Notes under the pieces: generated by a model
The model's input: only the letters and a program-made list of their open reading frames with translations
The model's database searches: none
Told to the model about the DNA's origin: nothing
Translations under genes and position numbers: made by a program
Source of the DNA: Lentilactobacillus kisonensis DSM 19906 = JCM 15041
GTDB lineage: Bacteria > Bacillota > Bacilli > Lactobacillales > Lactobacillaceae
Assembly (NCBI RefSeq): GCF_001434135.1
Contig: NZ_AZEB01000002.1
Location: 62,001 to 126,000 of the forward strand
DNA: 64,000 nucleotides
Reading direction: 5' to 3'
Shown here: positions 42,844 to 51,470 of the stretch, piece after piece
Layout: each line of letters begins with the position of its first letter
Numbering within the stretch: the first letter of the stretch is position 1

Positions 42844-44376
42844 ATGAAGAAAATTGCTACCAATAAATTAACCTTAATGAGTGTCATGCTGATGATCTTC
42901 ACCTCAACGTTTGCATTTGATAATACATCCATTGCTTATTACACAATGGGTTATGCCGGGATTATCTGGTATGTGTTGGCCGCGTTATTGTTTTTTGTTC
43001 CATCATCGTTGATGTTTTCGGAATACGGAGCGTCACTGCGAAATGAAGCTGGCGGTGTGTTCTCGTGGTTATCAAAGTCACTGGGAACAAAATGGGCGTT
43101 CATTGGCGGATTTGTCTGGATTGCCTCTTGGATAATCCTAATTGTCTCAACCGTTTCTAAAATTTGGATTATGCTCTCCACAACAATTAGTGGTGCTGAT
43201 CAGACAAGCCAGTGGCGTTTGGGTGGCTTCAATTCCACTGAAACCATCGGCTTACTCAGCATTGGCTTCTTCTGTATCGTAACGTTTGTTGCGACCAAGG
43301 GACTCACCAAGGTTGCCAAACTTGCTGCTGTTGGTGGCATTGCCGCTGTTGTGCTAACAATTTTCTTCTGTGTTGCGAGTCTTGTATTGCTGGCAAAAAA
43401 TGGGTTCCAACTTGCTGAGCCAATTAACTTACCGACCAGTCTATTAAAATCACCCCGGTCGAGCTATCAATCACTTAGTTCAATTGTGTCATTTCTAATT
43501 TTTGCGATTTATGCCTATGCCGGAATTGAAGCGCTTGGCGGTGTTTCGGATAAAATGAAGAATTCTAAACGGAACTTTCCACTGGCAATGGCGCTGGGGG
43601 CATTCCTAATTACAATGATTTACGCCTTATTTATCTTTTTGTGGGGGGCTTCAGCAAACTGGTCAAAGGTTTTCAACGGCTCTGGGGTTAACTTGGGGAA
43701 TACGACCTATGTATTGATGAGTAATTTAGGTTATAGCCTAGGTCAGCAATTCTCATTGGGAACAGCTGGAGCGCAAACCTTAAGCTTCTGGTTCGCCCGG
43801 TTTGGTTCATTTGCCATGTTAATTAGCTATCTGGGGTCATTCTTTGTCATTGTCTACATGCCGATTAAGTCGTTTATTTTGGGAACGCCAAAAGAATTGT
43901 GGCCTAAAGCACTTCCAAAGTTAAACACTTATGGAATGCCTGCCAACGCAATGTGGCTGCAGGCGGGCGTGGTGAGCGTATTGATTGCCTTGACGTCGTT
44001 TGGTGGGAAGTCGGCAGTTAGTTTTTATAACGTATTGACGCTGATGGATAATTTATCTTCAACGCTGCCATACCTATTTTTAGTGACAGCATTCCCGTTC
44101 TTCAAGGCGAATACCACGCTGGAACGACCATTTGTTTTCTATAAACGAAAGTGGGTCTATATAACCGTCACAATCGTGGTGGATTTACTGTTGATGATTG
44201 GGGTAGCCTCAACTGCCATTTCGGCCATTTCAGAGAGCCAATACTGGAACTTGACACTTGAACTAATTGGCCCACTATTCTTTGGGATGGTTGGCTACGT
44301 CTTGTTTAGGTTATATCGGAAGCGAAGCGCAAGAACGTTGGCGGATGCAGAGATTTCTGGGGATTTTAATAAGTAA
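42844..44376 (+). CDS. APC-superfamily amino-acid permease, YjeM-like
   Basis: 510 residues with about 12 helices. The N-terminus LTLMSVMLMIFTSTFAFDNTSIAYYTMG and the FSEYGASLRNEAGGVFSWLSKSLG segment are those of the glutamate/GABA-type YjeM branch; IYAYAGIEALGGVSDKMKNSKRNFP is the conserved helix 6 region. Substrate unknown. GTGGAGG lies before the ATG. It could share the hisD transcript, since I see no terminator between them other than the T-box one, but a type B repeat separates them. A terminator follows at 44394. Confidence 0.87.
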   Translation: MKKIATNKLTLMSVMLMIFTSTFAFDNTSIAYYTMGYAGIIWYVLAALLFFVPSSLMFSEYGASLRNEAGGVFSWLSKSLGTKWAFIGGFVWIASWIILIVSTVSKIWIMLSTTISGADQTSQWRLGGFNSTETIGLLSIGFFCIVTFVATKGLTKVAKLAAVGGIAAVVLTIFFCVASLVLLAKNGFQLAEPINLPTSLLKSPRSSYQSLSSIVSFLIFAIYAYAGIEALGGVSDKMKNSKRNFPLAMALGAFLITMIYALFIFLWGASANWSKVFNGSGVNLGNTTYVLMSNLGYSLGQQFSLGTAGAQTLSFWFARFGSFAMLISYLGSFFVIVYMPIKSFILGTPKELWPKALPKLNTYGMPANAMWLQAGVVSVLIALTSFGGKSAVSFYNVLTLMDNLSSTLPYLFLVTAFPFFKANTTLERPFVFYKRKWVYITVTIVVDLLLMIGVASTAISAISESQYWNLTLELIGPLFFGMVGYVLFRLYRKRSARTLADAEISGDFNK

Positions 44377-44393
44377 ACATTATGATTATATTA

Positions 44394-44441
44394 AAGATAG
44401 TGCTAACGTCATGAAAATTTTTGACGTTAGCACTATTTTGG
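44394..44441 (+). terminator. Terminator of the YjeM-like permease gene
   Basis: AGATAGTGCTAACGTCA-type arm pairs with TGACGTTAGCACTAT, followed by TTTTGG. Confidence 0.82.
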
Positions 44442-44525
44442 TTTTCGATTTCAATTCTTGGTAAATGCTAGAGATCCTACTAACTATTTACGTATTTAAT
44501 TAGCAGAGAGGAAAATCAATTTCTT

Positions 44526-44554
44526 GCATTTATACGCATAACTACGTATAATGC
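44526..44554. promoter_or_regulatory. Operator-like palindrome upstream of hicAB
   Basis: GCATTTATACG and CGTATAATGC form an inverted repeat around an 8-nt centre, ending 21 bp before the hicA start. HicB proteins with a C-terminal DNA-binding part usually repress their own operon at such a site. Confidence 0.6.
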
Positions 44555-44575
44555 AGATGCTTGGAGGATATTTTA

Positions 44576-44767
44576 ATGAAAGTTACGGCTAAACAAGTCC
44601 TAGAGATGTTGGTGAATCAGGGATTTGTTGAAACGAGGATTAAGGGTGATCATCATCGCTTTGTTGATCAACATGGTCATAAAGTTACGGTACCATACTC
44701 ACATTTAAAGGATGAGATTACACTTTCAACATATCGATACATCAAACAACAGGCAGGTATCAAATAA
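44576..44767 (+). CDS. hicA: HicA-type toxin (mRNA interferase)
   Basis: 63 residues from the ATG at 44576 (GGAGG 9 nt upstream). It has the dsRBD-like HicA fold: KVTAKQVLEMLVNQGFVETRIKGDHHRFVD, with the catalytic His in GDHHRF, then HKVTVPYSHLKDEITLSTYRYIKQQAGI. HicA cleaves mRNA/tmRNA without needing the ribosome. The antitoxin gene follows closely. Toxin-first order is normal for this family. Confidence 0.9.
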   Translation: MKVTAKQVLEMLVNQGFVETRIKGDHHRFVDQHGHKVTVPYSHLKDEITLSTYRYIKQQAGIK

Positions 44768-44793
44768 TTATGAGAATGATTGGAGATCTTGAT

Positions 44794-45192
44794 ATGTCAA
44801 AAAGGATTGTCGCTTATCCAGCCGAGCTGATTCCCGATAAGGAATCACCTCAGATCTATACCGTTATTTTTCCAGATGTACCAGGGGCAATTTCTCAGGG
44901 GAAGGGGATTGCTGAGGCTATTTCAAATGGAAGTGAAGCGCTGGGGCTGATGCTGTATGATGCAAAAGAATTGCCCGGGGCAAGTAGTTTGGCCGCAATC
45001 CATCCAGATGAATCGGGAACGATTGTTAATTGGATTGCAACCGATTTGGAGGAAATCAGGCAAACGGTTCGGGAACCCGCAGTCAAAAAAAATACAACCA
45101 TTCCCGGCGATTTAGCCAGAATGGCCGAACAGAAGAATATCAACTTCAGTGCCGTTCTTACAGATGCATTAAAGAAAAAATTAAAAGAATAG
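44794..45192 (+). CDS. hicB: HicB-type antitoxin
   Basis: 132 residues from the ATG at 44794, which has GGAG 7 nt upstream; the ATG at 44770 gives eight more residues without a better site. The N-terminal degenerate RNase H-like fold is seen (YTVIFPDVPGAISQGKGIAEAISNGSEALGLML). The C-terminus (DLARMAEQKNINFSAVLTDALKKKLKE) is a ribbon-helix-helix/helical DNA-binding or tetramer part. It neutralises HicA and likely represses at the palindrome upstream. Confidence 0.88.
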   Translation: MSKRIVAYPAELIPDKESPQIYTVIFPDVPGAISQGKGIAEAISNGSEALGLMLYDAKELPGASSLAAIHPDESGTIVNWIATDLEEIRQTVREPAVKKNTTIPGDLARMAEQKNINFSAVLTDALKKKLKE

Positions 45193-45235
45193 CTAAAAAA
45201 TGAAGTGGCCTTTTGTGATAAGTCCTTCGAAAGCG

Positions 45236-45287
45236 AACTGGCCTAAATCAAAAATTCAAATAATTTTTGATTTAGGCCAGTTTTTTT
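45236..45287 (+). terminator. Terminator of hicAB
   Basis: AACTGGCCTAAATCAAAAATT pairs with AATTTTTGATTTAGGCCAGTT, followed by a T run; one of the longest perfect stems in the window. The first 20 bases of each arm suffice to close it. Confidence 0.88.
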
Positions 45288-45348
45288 AAAGTAGCAAGTA
45301 GCTGCGATATAAAAATCTTAATTTTTTCGGTTTTGAAATAAGCGATTA

Positions 45349-45636
45349 TTACTCGTCATAATCCATTCGAATAATGACCGGGTCCTTCGTTAAGAAGTCG
45401 CCAACTCCGGCAAGAAACGCTTGAAAGTGGGCAGTGTTATTGTGAAATTCAACGGCTTCAGCATCTTGCCAATGTTCAATGATTTCGTACTCGTTGTCAC
45501 TGCCAATTTGTTTGTAATGGTTATAACTAAGATTGCCAGCTTCACCGCGCGATCCCTGAACGAGTTTATCGATAAATGCTTCGTAATCTGATTGCATGCC
45601 TGGTTTGACGGTTAATTCAACGTTGATAACTTTCAT
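45349..45636 (-). CDS. Antibiotic-biosynthesis-monooxygenase-fold protein
   Basis: 95 residues from the ATG at 45636 (GGAGGAAAATC upstream); the frame is open farther up but lacks a site. ABM-domain ferredoxin-like fold: KVINVELTVKPGMQSDYEAFIDKLVQ, GNLSYNHYKQ, YEIIEHWQDAEAVEFHNNTAHFQAFL. These small dimers include quinol monooxygenases (YgiN) and haem-degrading enzymes; no haem ligand is obvious. Single gene. Function unknown beyond the fold. Confidence 0.82.
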   Translation of the reverse strand: MKVINVELTVKPGMQSDYEAFIDKLVQGSRGEAGNLSYNHYKQIGSDNEYEIIEHWQDAEAVEFHNNTAHFQAFLAGVGDFLTKDPVIIRMDYDE

Positions 45637-45782
45637 GATTTTCCTCCTGGATGGTGATGTTTTATGGACAAGTTGATTATAACAAGTTGTTGGGGGAGAA
45701 CGGTGGATTTGGTTCAGAAAATAGGTGTTCTGCGCTCGCCATGATATAGCGGAGCCGTGCTTTGAAGAACTATCGCTTAATA

Positions 45783-45838
45783 TATAAGGGAGTCCCACTT
45801 AAAATCTTGGTTTCGGATTTCAGAGGGACTCCCTTATA
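45783..45838 (-). terminator. Terminator of pepI
   Basis: TATAAGGGAGTCCC pairs with GGGACTCCCTTATA around a loop with a small inner hairpin, 29 bp after the pepI stop. Confidence 0.8.
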
Positions 45839-45866
45839 AATGTGTTAAAAAATTTCCGGACGCTTA

Positions 45867-46778
45867 TTATTTGTTAAACGTACCAGCTTCTACTTCTCTA
45901 ATAAACGTTGCGAGATGATCATAATAAACATCTGGATTATCAACCATGTGGTGATGGCCACCTTCTGGGGTTGATACGAATTTAGCATTTGGAATCATTT
46001 CCGCCATTCGTTTACCCGTTTCAACTGGCATCGTTTCATGTTCACCAAAGGTTACTAAGGTTGGTACCTTGATGTCCTTCAAGTGATCAGTGAAATTCCA
46101 TTCGGCTAATTTACCAGTAATGACGAATTCGTTGTCGCCTTGGAAAGCACCATAGATGTCAGTGTTTGTGACGTCAATTAAATGGGACAACTTAGAAGGT
46201 TGCTTACGATCAATGTAACCCTTATTTAAAATATCAACGTATGATTGGTATTTATCGTTGTCGTAATCATTGTTAGTTTCGCATTTCTTCATATAAGCAA
46301 CTTGATCAGGTGTTAAGGCAGTTTCTCGGACTTCTTCCAAGTGTTTGGTGTAATCGTCGATTCGATCAACCATTGATGAAACGATGGCTCCCTTTAGATG
46401 TTGACCATATTTAGCGGCATATTCTTGAACTAACAAGCCGCCCCACGATTGACCAATTAAGTAGAAGTTATCTAACCCTAATTTTTCCCGGACTTCATCG
46501 ACCTCGTCTAGGAAGTAATCGTAGTTCAGAATGTCTTTACGAACCTTGGGGTCACTGAAATCAGGGCTATCTGAGTACCATGAACCTAGTTGGTCGTACA
46601 TGGTTACTTGAACGTTGAGCCCCTGCTTTGCGAGTTGCTTGGCAGCGTCTTCCCAGTATTCATGTTCACCACCGGGGCCACCGTGAAGGGCTAACAAGTG
46701 AATGTCGCCAGTTCCTTGAGTATTTGCCCATAAATGATAGCCATTGTCCAGGGTAATGATCTTTGTTCCTTGTCGCAT
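45867..46778 (-). CDS. pepI: Proline iminopeptidase (peptidase family S33)
   Basis: 303 residues. The oxyanion HGGPGGEHEYW and nucleophile Ser in GQSWGG (about residue 111) are typical of prolyl aminopeptidases of lactobacilli; the His is in EGGHHHMVDNP. At the acid position most relatives read GExDTMP; here it is GEHETMP, an Asp to Glu change that would need testing. The cap domain spans about 140-215. It releases N-terminal proline from di- and tripeptides in the cytoplasm and works with PepX nearby. The start at 46778 has a weak AGGTGA site. Confidence 0.9.
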   Translation of the reverse strand: MRQGTKIITLDNGYHLWANTQGTGDIHLLALHGGPGGEHEYWEDAAKQLAKQGLNVQVTMYDQLGSWYSDSPDFSDPKVRKDILNYDYFLDEVDEVREKLGLDNFYLIGQSWGGLLVQEYAAKYGQHLKGAIVSSMVDRIDDYTKHLEEVRETALTPDQVAYMKKCETNNDYDNDKYQSYVDILNKGYIDRKQPSKLSHLIDVTNTDIYGAFQGDNEFVITGKLAEWNFTDHLKDIKVPTLVTFGEHETMPVETGKRMAEMIPNAKFVSTPEGGHHHMVDNPDVYYDHLATFIREVEAGTFNK

Positions 46779-46835
46779 GTAATCACCTGTCCTTATTATT
46801 TATATTTGCATTTATAGTTATGATAGCACGACAAG

Positions 46836-47061
46836 AGTGCGGAACCAAGCGGTTAGAGTGCGGAACCAAGCGTTTAGAAAGCGGAGCCTAAGTTACTCCG
46901 TTCAGAAATCCTGGGCTTGGATTTTTGAACGGAGTGGCTTAGGTGCAGCTTTCTGCTTGGTGTAGCACGTTTTCACAATGTTGCCAAACTACATCTTTAA
47001 TTCTTGGAAAATTCTCCAAATGGTTCTTCTCTGCGAGCCTCTGTTTTGCGGAGCGGTCCTA
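46836..47061 (+). repeat. Type B composite repeat with duplicated left arm
   Basis: The left end is GTGCGGAACCAAGCGGTTAGAG repeated (about 46837 and 46858), so the inner left arm is doubled and the AGTGAGC end is lost. Inner palindrome as in 42537; outer right half ends GCGGAGCGGTCCTA. It lies between pepI and pepX. Confidence 0.85.
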
Positions 47062-47093
47062 CGCCATGATGTCAAAAAACTATCGTGATGTTT

Positions 47094-49508
47094 TTACTTT
47101 AGCACCGGTATTTCAATGCTCGATGCACCTAAATCAATCGTGTAAGTAATATCTTGATTGCCACGAATCGTGTAATCCATATCAGTCGCATATATGACGA
47201 TACCAAGCTGATGGCCGGCGAGCAGTCGCCAGAATGTGGGCTGGAAAGCCATGTCAAAGGTATATCGCTGATTAGGCTGTAATTCATCTGCTTTGTAGTT
47301 GTTGGTGCGGTTTTGCATATTCATATGTGAATCGGTGAATTTCTTGAACGCCGAAGCCTTCTTGGTTGGCAGGAACTCCTTTAGATCATCCTTCCGCCAG
47401 TGATAGCTGGTGAGAATTTGTTGAGGCGCTAGCACTTGGGGAACAGCAGTTAGGCGTTTGGCCTTACCGTAGTCAACAAGGGCAACACTCAAAAGGCCAA
47501 CGTTGGCACTCGTTGAACCACGTAAAGAAATTTTAGCTTGGCCGTCGACAATGATGTCTTGGCTCAAAGGTTCTGAAACCAGCTTGATGCAGTGCTTGTC
47601 CATCTTAGAGTGGTCCTTTGTGAATAAGTCATGTTGCCATTTGTCGGTGTTAGTCGTGTAATGTTTAAATAAATCATCCGGTAACTGGTCAGTGAAACTA
47701 GTATTTTCGTTGAGGTCGGTAAAACGATCATCGGCTAATGAAATTTTCTTAACAGTTGCGTCTGTTCCCCAGTCTTTGTAAGTCGTCCAAGTTTCAGCGG
47801 CGGCGTTGTCCTGAACTAAGACGTCTGGAATGACTTTATTGGCGTCATTTTGAACGGCCAATAACTTATTAGTAAGCCAGAGATTAACGATGTCCGTGTA
47901 ATCAACTGATCTGAAGTTATTTAAATATTCGTGTTGACCCTGATGAAGAATCAACTTTTGGGTAATGGCTTCTTTTTTGAGGCGATTACGCAAATTATAA
48001 ACGTGGGATAGTTTAACGTTCCAGTCGTTCAGACCATGGATCAGTAACATGTCCGCTTTGATATTGACGTCTTTTAATAAGTTTCTAGCATCCCAGAACG
48101 AATTATAACTACCTGATTTTCGATCCTGACCACTTGTTAATTTTTTGAGCTGTTCTAGCCAGGTATCTTTAATCTTGAGGTAGTCAGCCGCAGATTGTTC
48201 CCGACTAAAGGTCAATTCGCCAAGGACGTCTGTATCTTCACCCTGAAAGCCACCGGGGGCGACTACCAAGCCATTTTCGCGGTAATAGTCGTAGTAATTA
48301 GAGATGCCAGCTTCAACAATAGCAGTCTTCAAACCAGAAACTCCGGTCATGGCAGCGGCTGTTGACAGCGTGCCTAAATATGAACGGCCGGTCATACCAA
48401 CGTTGCCGTTGCTCCACCAGGCGCTGATAGCAACTTGGTCGTGGCGATTAGTAAACGCTTGGCGATCGCCATGAAGCCACTCAATAATTGACGTTGCACT
48501 AATGGTTTCATCACGAGTACCAGTTGTTCGGACACCATCAGAATCTTTGGTGCCCACGCCAGAAGAAATGACCACGGCAAATCCACGGGCTAGGAAGTAG
48601 TCGTTTAGTGAATACGTCCAAGTCTTAACAAACGTTTCTTCGGCAACCTCCGTGGTTCCTTTTGCTGAACGGGGGTTGGGTAAGTTGGTGGGGGCAGCTG
48701 GCGCCTTAACGTCGTCATAGGTCAAATCATTGGGGACTTTTCGCGTTAGTGGCTTGTTAACTTTGTGGGTGAGGGCGTCAGCTTGCTTGTCGTTAGTTCC
48801 TTGGTCATAGGGGCTAGCTGTGAAGACAACCGGTACCTTCAGGCCATTATTGGTTTCGGCTGGTCGGGTAATTTCAGCTTTTAAGAGGTCGCGTTTCCCA
48901 TCATGATCGTTATCAAGTGGTGCTTCCACGTAAACAACTTCGTGAATGAGCTTGTCAGTATCGAACACCGCCTGAGATTTACCGTTAAAAATTAATGGTC
49001 GTTTAAGCGAATCGTCATCGTTAAATTGATGGTAGTAGCCCTGGCCGGCAAGAAAGTCGATCAGTGTTTGGCCGAATTTTGTCCGGGTGTTTAATAATTT
49101 GTACCAGGCATCGATTAAGTGATTCCGGTCCAAAGTGGTGGGGACATCAGCGATTGGTAGCTTCAGCTTTTTCATTGTGGCAAGTGGCTCATCAAGCGTG
49201 AAGTCTAAGCCAACCTCAAAGCCCAACAATTGTAAGCCAACGTTATAGAAAGCAAGCTTGGTGACAGATTCTTGACTAGTTGTGTACTCGTAAGCATTCA
49301 GTTCAGGGGTTGCCATCAGATTCGAGACTTTTTGGACCCGGGTAGAGAGTCCCTGCTTTTCGAGATAAAACTTCAATAGAAATTGGCGAAATAACATGAC
49401 CGGATCGGCAATCTTAGAAGTCCGAGCGGTTAAGAAACGAATGTCCGTTAGCTCAGTAACAATTTGATCGTGGGTTGTGGGAACGTAGGCAAACTGATTA
49501 ATTTTCAT
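47094..49508 (-). CDS. pepX: X-prolyl dipeptidyl aminopeptidase PepX (family S15)
   Basis: 804 residues, usual PepX length. N-terminal domain MKINQFAYVPTTHDQIVTEL; catalytic Ser in GMTGRSYLGTLS (about residue 373); Asp in IHGLNDWNVK and His in LHQGQHEYLNN follow. The C-terminal jelly roll ends with YTIDLGASSIEIPVLK. PepX removes X-Pro dipeptides from casein-type peptides in the cytoplasm, complementing pepI and pepV in the same window. The ATG at 49508 has TTGGAGG upstream and a repeat left end 21 nt further. Confidence 0.95.
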   Translation of the reverse strand: MKINQFAYVPTTHDQIVTELTDIRFLTARTSKIADPVMLFRQFLLKFYLEKQGLSTRVQKVSNLMATPELNAYEYTTSQESVTKLAFYNVGLQLLGFEVGLDFTLDEPLATMKKLKLPIADVPTTLDRNHLIDAWYKLLNTRTKFGQTLIDFLAGQGYYHQFNDDDSLKRPLIFNGKSQAVFDTDKLIHEVVYVEAPLDNDHDGKRDLLKAEITRPAETNNGLKVPVVFTASPYDQGTNDKQADALTHKVNKPLTRKVPNDLTYDDVKAPAAPTNLPNPRSAKGTTEVAEETFVKTWTYSLNDYFLARGFAVVISSGVGTKDSDGVRTTGTRDETISATSIIEWLHGDRQAFTNRHDQVAISAWWSNGNVGMTGRSYLGTLSTAAAMTGVSGLKTAIVEAGISNYYDYYRENGLVVAPGGFQGEDTDVLGELTFSREQSAADYLKIKDTWLEQLKKLTSGQDRKSGSYNSFWDARNLLKDVNIKADMLLIHGLNDWNVKLSHVYNLRNRLKKEAITQKLILHQGQHEYLNNFRSVDYTDIVNLWLTNKLLAVQNDANKVIPDVLVQDNAAAETWTTYKDWGTDATVKKISLADDRFTDLNENTSFTDQLPDDLFKHYTTNTDKWQHDLFTKDHSKMDKHCIKLVSEPLSQDIIVDGQAKISLRGSTSANVGLLSVALVDYGKAKRLTAVPQVLAPQQILTSYHWRKDDLKEFLPTKKASAFKKFTDSHMNMQNRTNNYKADELQPNQRYTFDMAFQPTFWRLLAGHQLGIVIYATDMDYTIRGNQDITYTIDLGASSIEIPVLK

Positions 49509-49528
49509 GAAATGACCTCCAAAAATAA

Positions 49529-49648
49529 AGTGAGCGGAGCAGAGCGGTTAGAAACTGGAACATAAGTCTCCTCTAACAGAAATCCCCGGTTTTGGAATTT
49601 TTGACCAAGGTGCTTATGTGGAAGTTTCTGCTCTGCGCAGCTGTCCTA
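49529..49648 (+). repeat. Type A palindromic repeat in the pepX 5' region (1)
   Basis: Left end 21 nt upstream of the pepX start. Terminal stem CAGAGC/GCTCTG (compensated variant), arms GAAACT/AGTTTC, CATAAG/CTTATG. Confidence 0.92.
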
Positions 49649-49653
49649 GAAAA

Positions 49654-49771
49654 AGTGAGCAGAACAAAGCGGTTAGAGATCGGAGCGTAAGTCTCCTGTA
49701 ACGGAAATCCCTGGTTCTGGGACTTTGTTACAGGTGCTTACGCGCAGATCCCTGCTTGTGCAGCTGTCCTA
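49654..49771 (+). repeat. Type A palindromic repeat in the pepX 5' region (2)
   Basis: Tandem to the previous copy after a 5-nt spacer. CGTAAG pairs with CTTACG, a variant not matched elsewhere on the plus strand; arms AGAGATC/GATCCCT; central CTCCTGTAAC/GTTACAGG. Confidence 0.9.
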
Positions 49772-49896
49772 AACCAACAATTAGAAACATTATACATTAC
49801 TTTATGGGGTCATGAATTTCGGTAGCAAAATTTAATTGTGGAATCCATCACAAACTTATTGCATTTATTGGATATAAAGATTAGCCTTAAATGTGT

Positions 49897-49910
49897 AGTA
49901 AGCGTTTACG
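49897..49910. promoter_or_regulatory. cre-like site upstream of pntAA
   Basis: AGTAAGCGTTTACG has the cre core GTAAGCGTTTAC, symmetric about CG, but not the TG/CA ends. It lies about 30 bp before the start codon. Confidence 0.4.
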
Positions 49911-49938
49911 CAAATTGTCTGAAGGGAGTAACTGACTA

Positions 49939-51147
49939 ATGGCAACAATCATTTCCACTCTAAAGGAATCTGGTGATGAGAATCGGGTCGCAATCACACC
50001 AGATGTGACTAAAAAATTGGTTCACAATAAGTTTCAAGTATTAATCGAAAAGGGGGCTGGTGACAGCGCGTCTTTTTCTGATCAGGCATACATTGATGCT
50101 GGTGGCGAGGTTGTTAGCCGAGATGAAGCACTTGAGAAGGCTAACTTAATTGCTGTCATCAATCAGCCAGATGAAGCAACTCGCAGCAAAATTAAAGCTG
50201 GTCAAATTCTTATTGGGTTATTGGGGGCGTTGATTGACACGGATGCCATTCAGCAGCTAGCTAAGCAGCAGGTAACAGCATTATCGTTCGAATTGTTACC
50301 ACGGACGATTTCGCGGGCTCAAAGCATGGATGTTTTGAGTTCGCAGGCTTCAATTGCTGGCTATAAAGCGGCTTTAGTAGCGGCTGATACGTTCAAACGT
50401 TATTTTCCAATGATGATAACCGCTGCTGGCACCGCCAAGCCTGCTAAGGTGCTGGTTTTAGGAACTGGGGTTGCCGGGTTGCAAGCGATTGGAACGGCCA
50501 AACGGCTAGGGGCCATTGTTTCTGGCTACGATGTCCGACCAGCATCTCGCGGGGAAGTTGAATCGTTAGGAGCCCAATTTCTAACTAGCTCCATCAATGC
50601 GGTAGGTGAGGGTGGCTATGCCCGTCAATTGTCCGCTGATGAGCAGAAGCAGCAACAAGAAGAGTTGATTGGCTTTATTAAACAAAATGATATTGTCATC
50701 ACAACCGCTCAAGTTCCTGGTAAGAAGCCACCGCTGTTAGTGCCACAGGCCGCGATTGACGTTGCTAAGCCAGGAAGTGTCTTCGTTGATTTAGCTGCGA
50801 GCGATTTAGGCGGTAACGTTGCTGGTTCTAAACCGGATCAAACAGTTAAAACGGATTCTGGTGCTCAAATTATTGGCGCAGGTAACTTAGCCAGTGAGCT
50901 TGCAACCTCCGCTTCTGAAATGTTTGCAAAAAACGTTCAAGCGGTTATTAATGATTTGGCGGATAAAGAGGCAAAGCTCAACATTGATCTTGAAGACGAG
51001 GTTATGAGCCAGTTGGTTGCAACTGATCATGGTGAAATTATTTCTAACCGGCTTAGAGCGGCTTTGAATTTACCAGCCAAACAATCAGCAAAACAGGAAG
51101 CCACGACTGATGAAGGCAACCAATCAACTGATAAGGGGGACCAATAA
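49939..51147 (+). CDS. pntAA: NAD(P) transhydrogenase alpha-1 subunit (NAD-binding, domain I)
   Basis: 402 residues of the alanine-dehydrogenase/PntA fold: ESGDENRVAITPDVTKKL at the start, the NAD fold VLVLGTGVAGLQAIGTAKRLGA, and VDLAASDLGGN. With the next two genes it makes the three-subunit membrane enzyme that passes hydride from NADH to NADP+ using the proton gradient. The C-terminus carries a short charged tail absent from shorter relatives. GAAGGGAG precedes the ATG. The stop is 2 nt from the next start. Confidence 0.92.
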   Translation: MATIISTLKESGDENRVAITPDVTKKLVHNKFQVLIEKGAGDSASFSDQAYIDAGGEVVSRDEALEKANLIAVINQPDEATRSKIKAGQILIGLLGALIDTDAIQQLAKQQVTALSFELLPRTISRAQSMDVLSSQASIAGYKAALVAADTFKRYFPMMITAAGTAKPAKVLVLGTGVAGLQAIGTAKRLGAIVSGYDVRPASRGEVESLGAQFLTSSINAVGEGGYARQLSADEQKQQQEELIGFIKQNDIVITTAQVPGKKPPLLVPQAAIDVAKPGSVFVDLAASDLGGNVAGSKPDQTVKTDSGAQIIGAGNLASELATSASEMFAKNVQAVINDLADKEAKLNIDLEDEVMSQLVATDHGEIISNRLRAALNLPAKQSAKQEATTDEGNQSTDKGDQ

Positions 51148-51149
51148 TT

Positions 51150-51470
51150 ATGAGTCAAGAATTATACACAAATTTAGCTATATTTGTATTGAGCCTGCTT
51201 GTTGGATTTGAAGTAATGAGTAAAATTCCGTCAACATTGCAAACACCAATGATGTCTGGTGCTAACGCAATTCATGGCGTGGTTGTCGTTGGTGCGTTTG
51301 TGATTGCCGCAGAAGCCAGCAATTGGTACTTTTATGTATTAGCGTTCTTGGCTGCATTTTTTGCCGCTGTCAACGTTGCTGGCGGCTACACGGTTACCGA
51401 TCGGATGCTCGGGATGTTTAACCGACCAAAAAAGCAGCCGAATTCGGCTGATAAAGGAGGCAATAAATAA
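51150..51470 (+). CDS. pntAB: NAD(P) transhydrogenase alpha-2 subunit (membrane part)
   Basis: 106 residues with three membrane helices (NLAIFVLSLLVGFEVMSKIP, HGVVVVGAFVIAAEA, LAFLAAFFAAVNVAGGYTVTDRML). GYTVTDRMLGMF is a conserved end. It forms part of domain II, the proton channel. It overlaps the start of the beta gene by one base (TAATG). Confidence 0.92.
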   Translation: MSQELYTNLAIFVLSLLVGFEVMSKIPSTLQTPMMSGANAIHGVVVVGAFVIAAEASNWYFYVLAFLAAFFAAVNVAGGYTVTDRMLGMFNRPKKQPNSADKGGNK

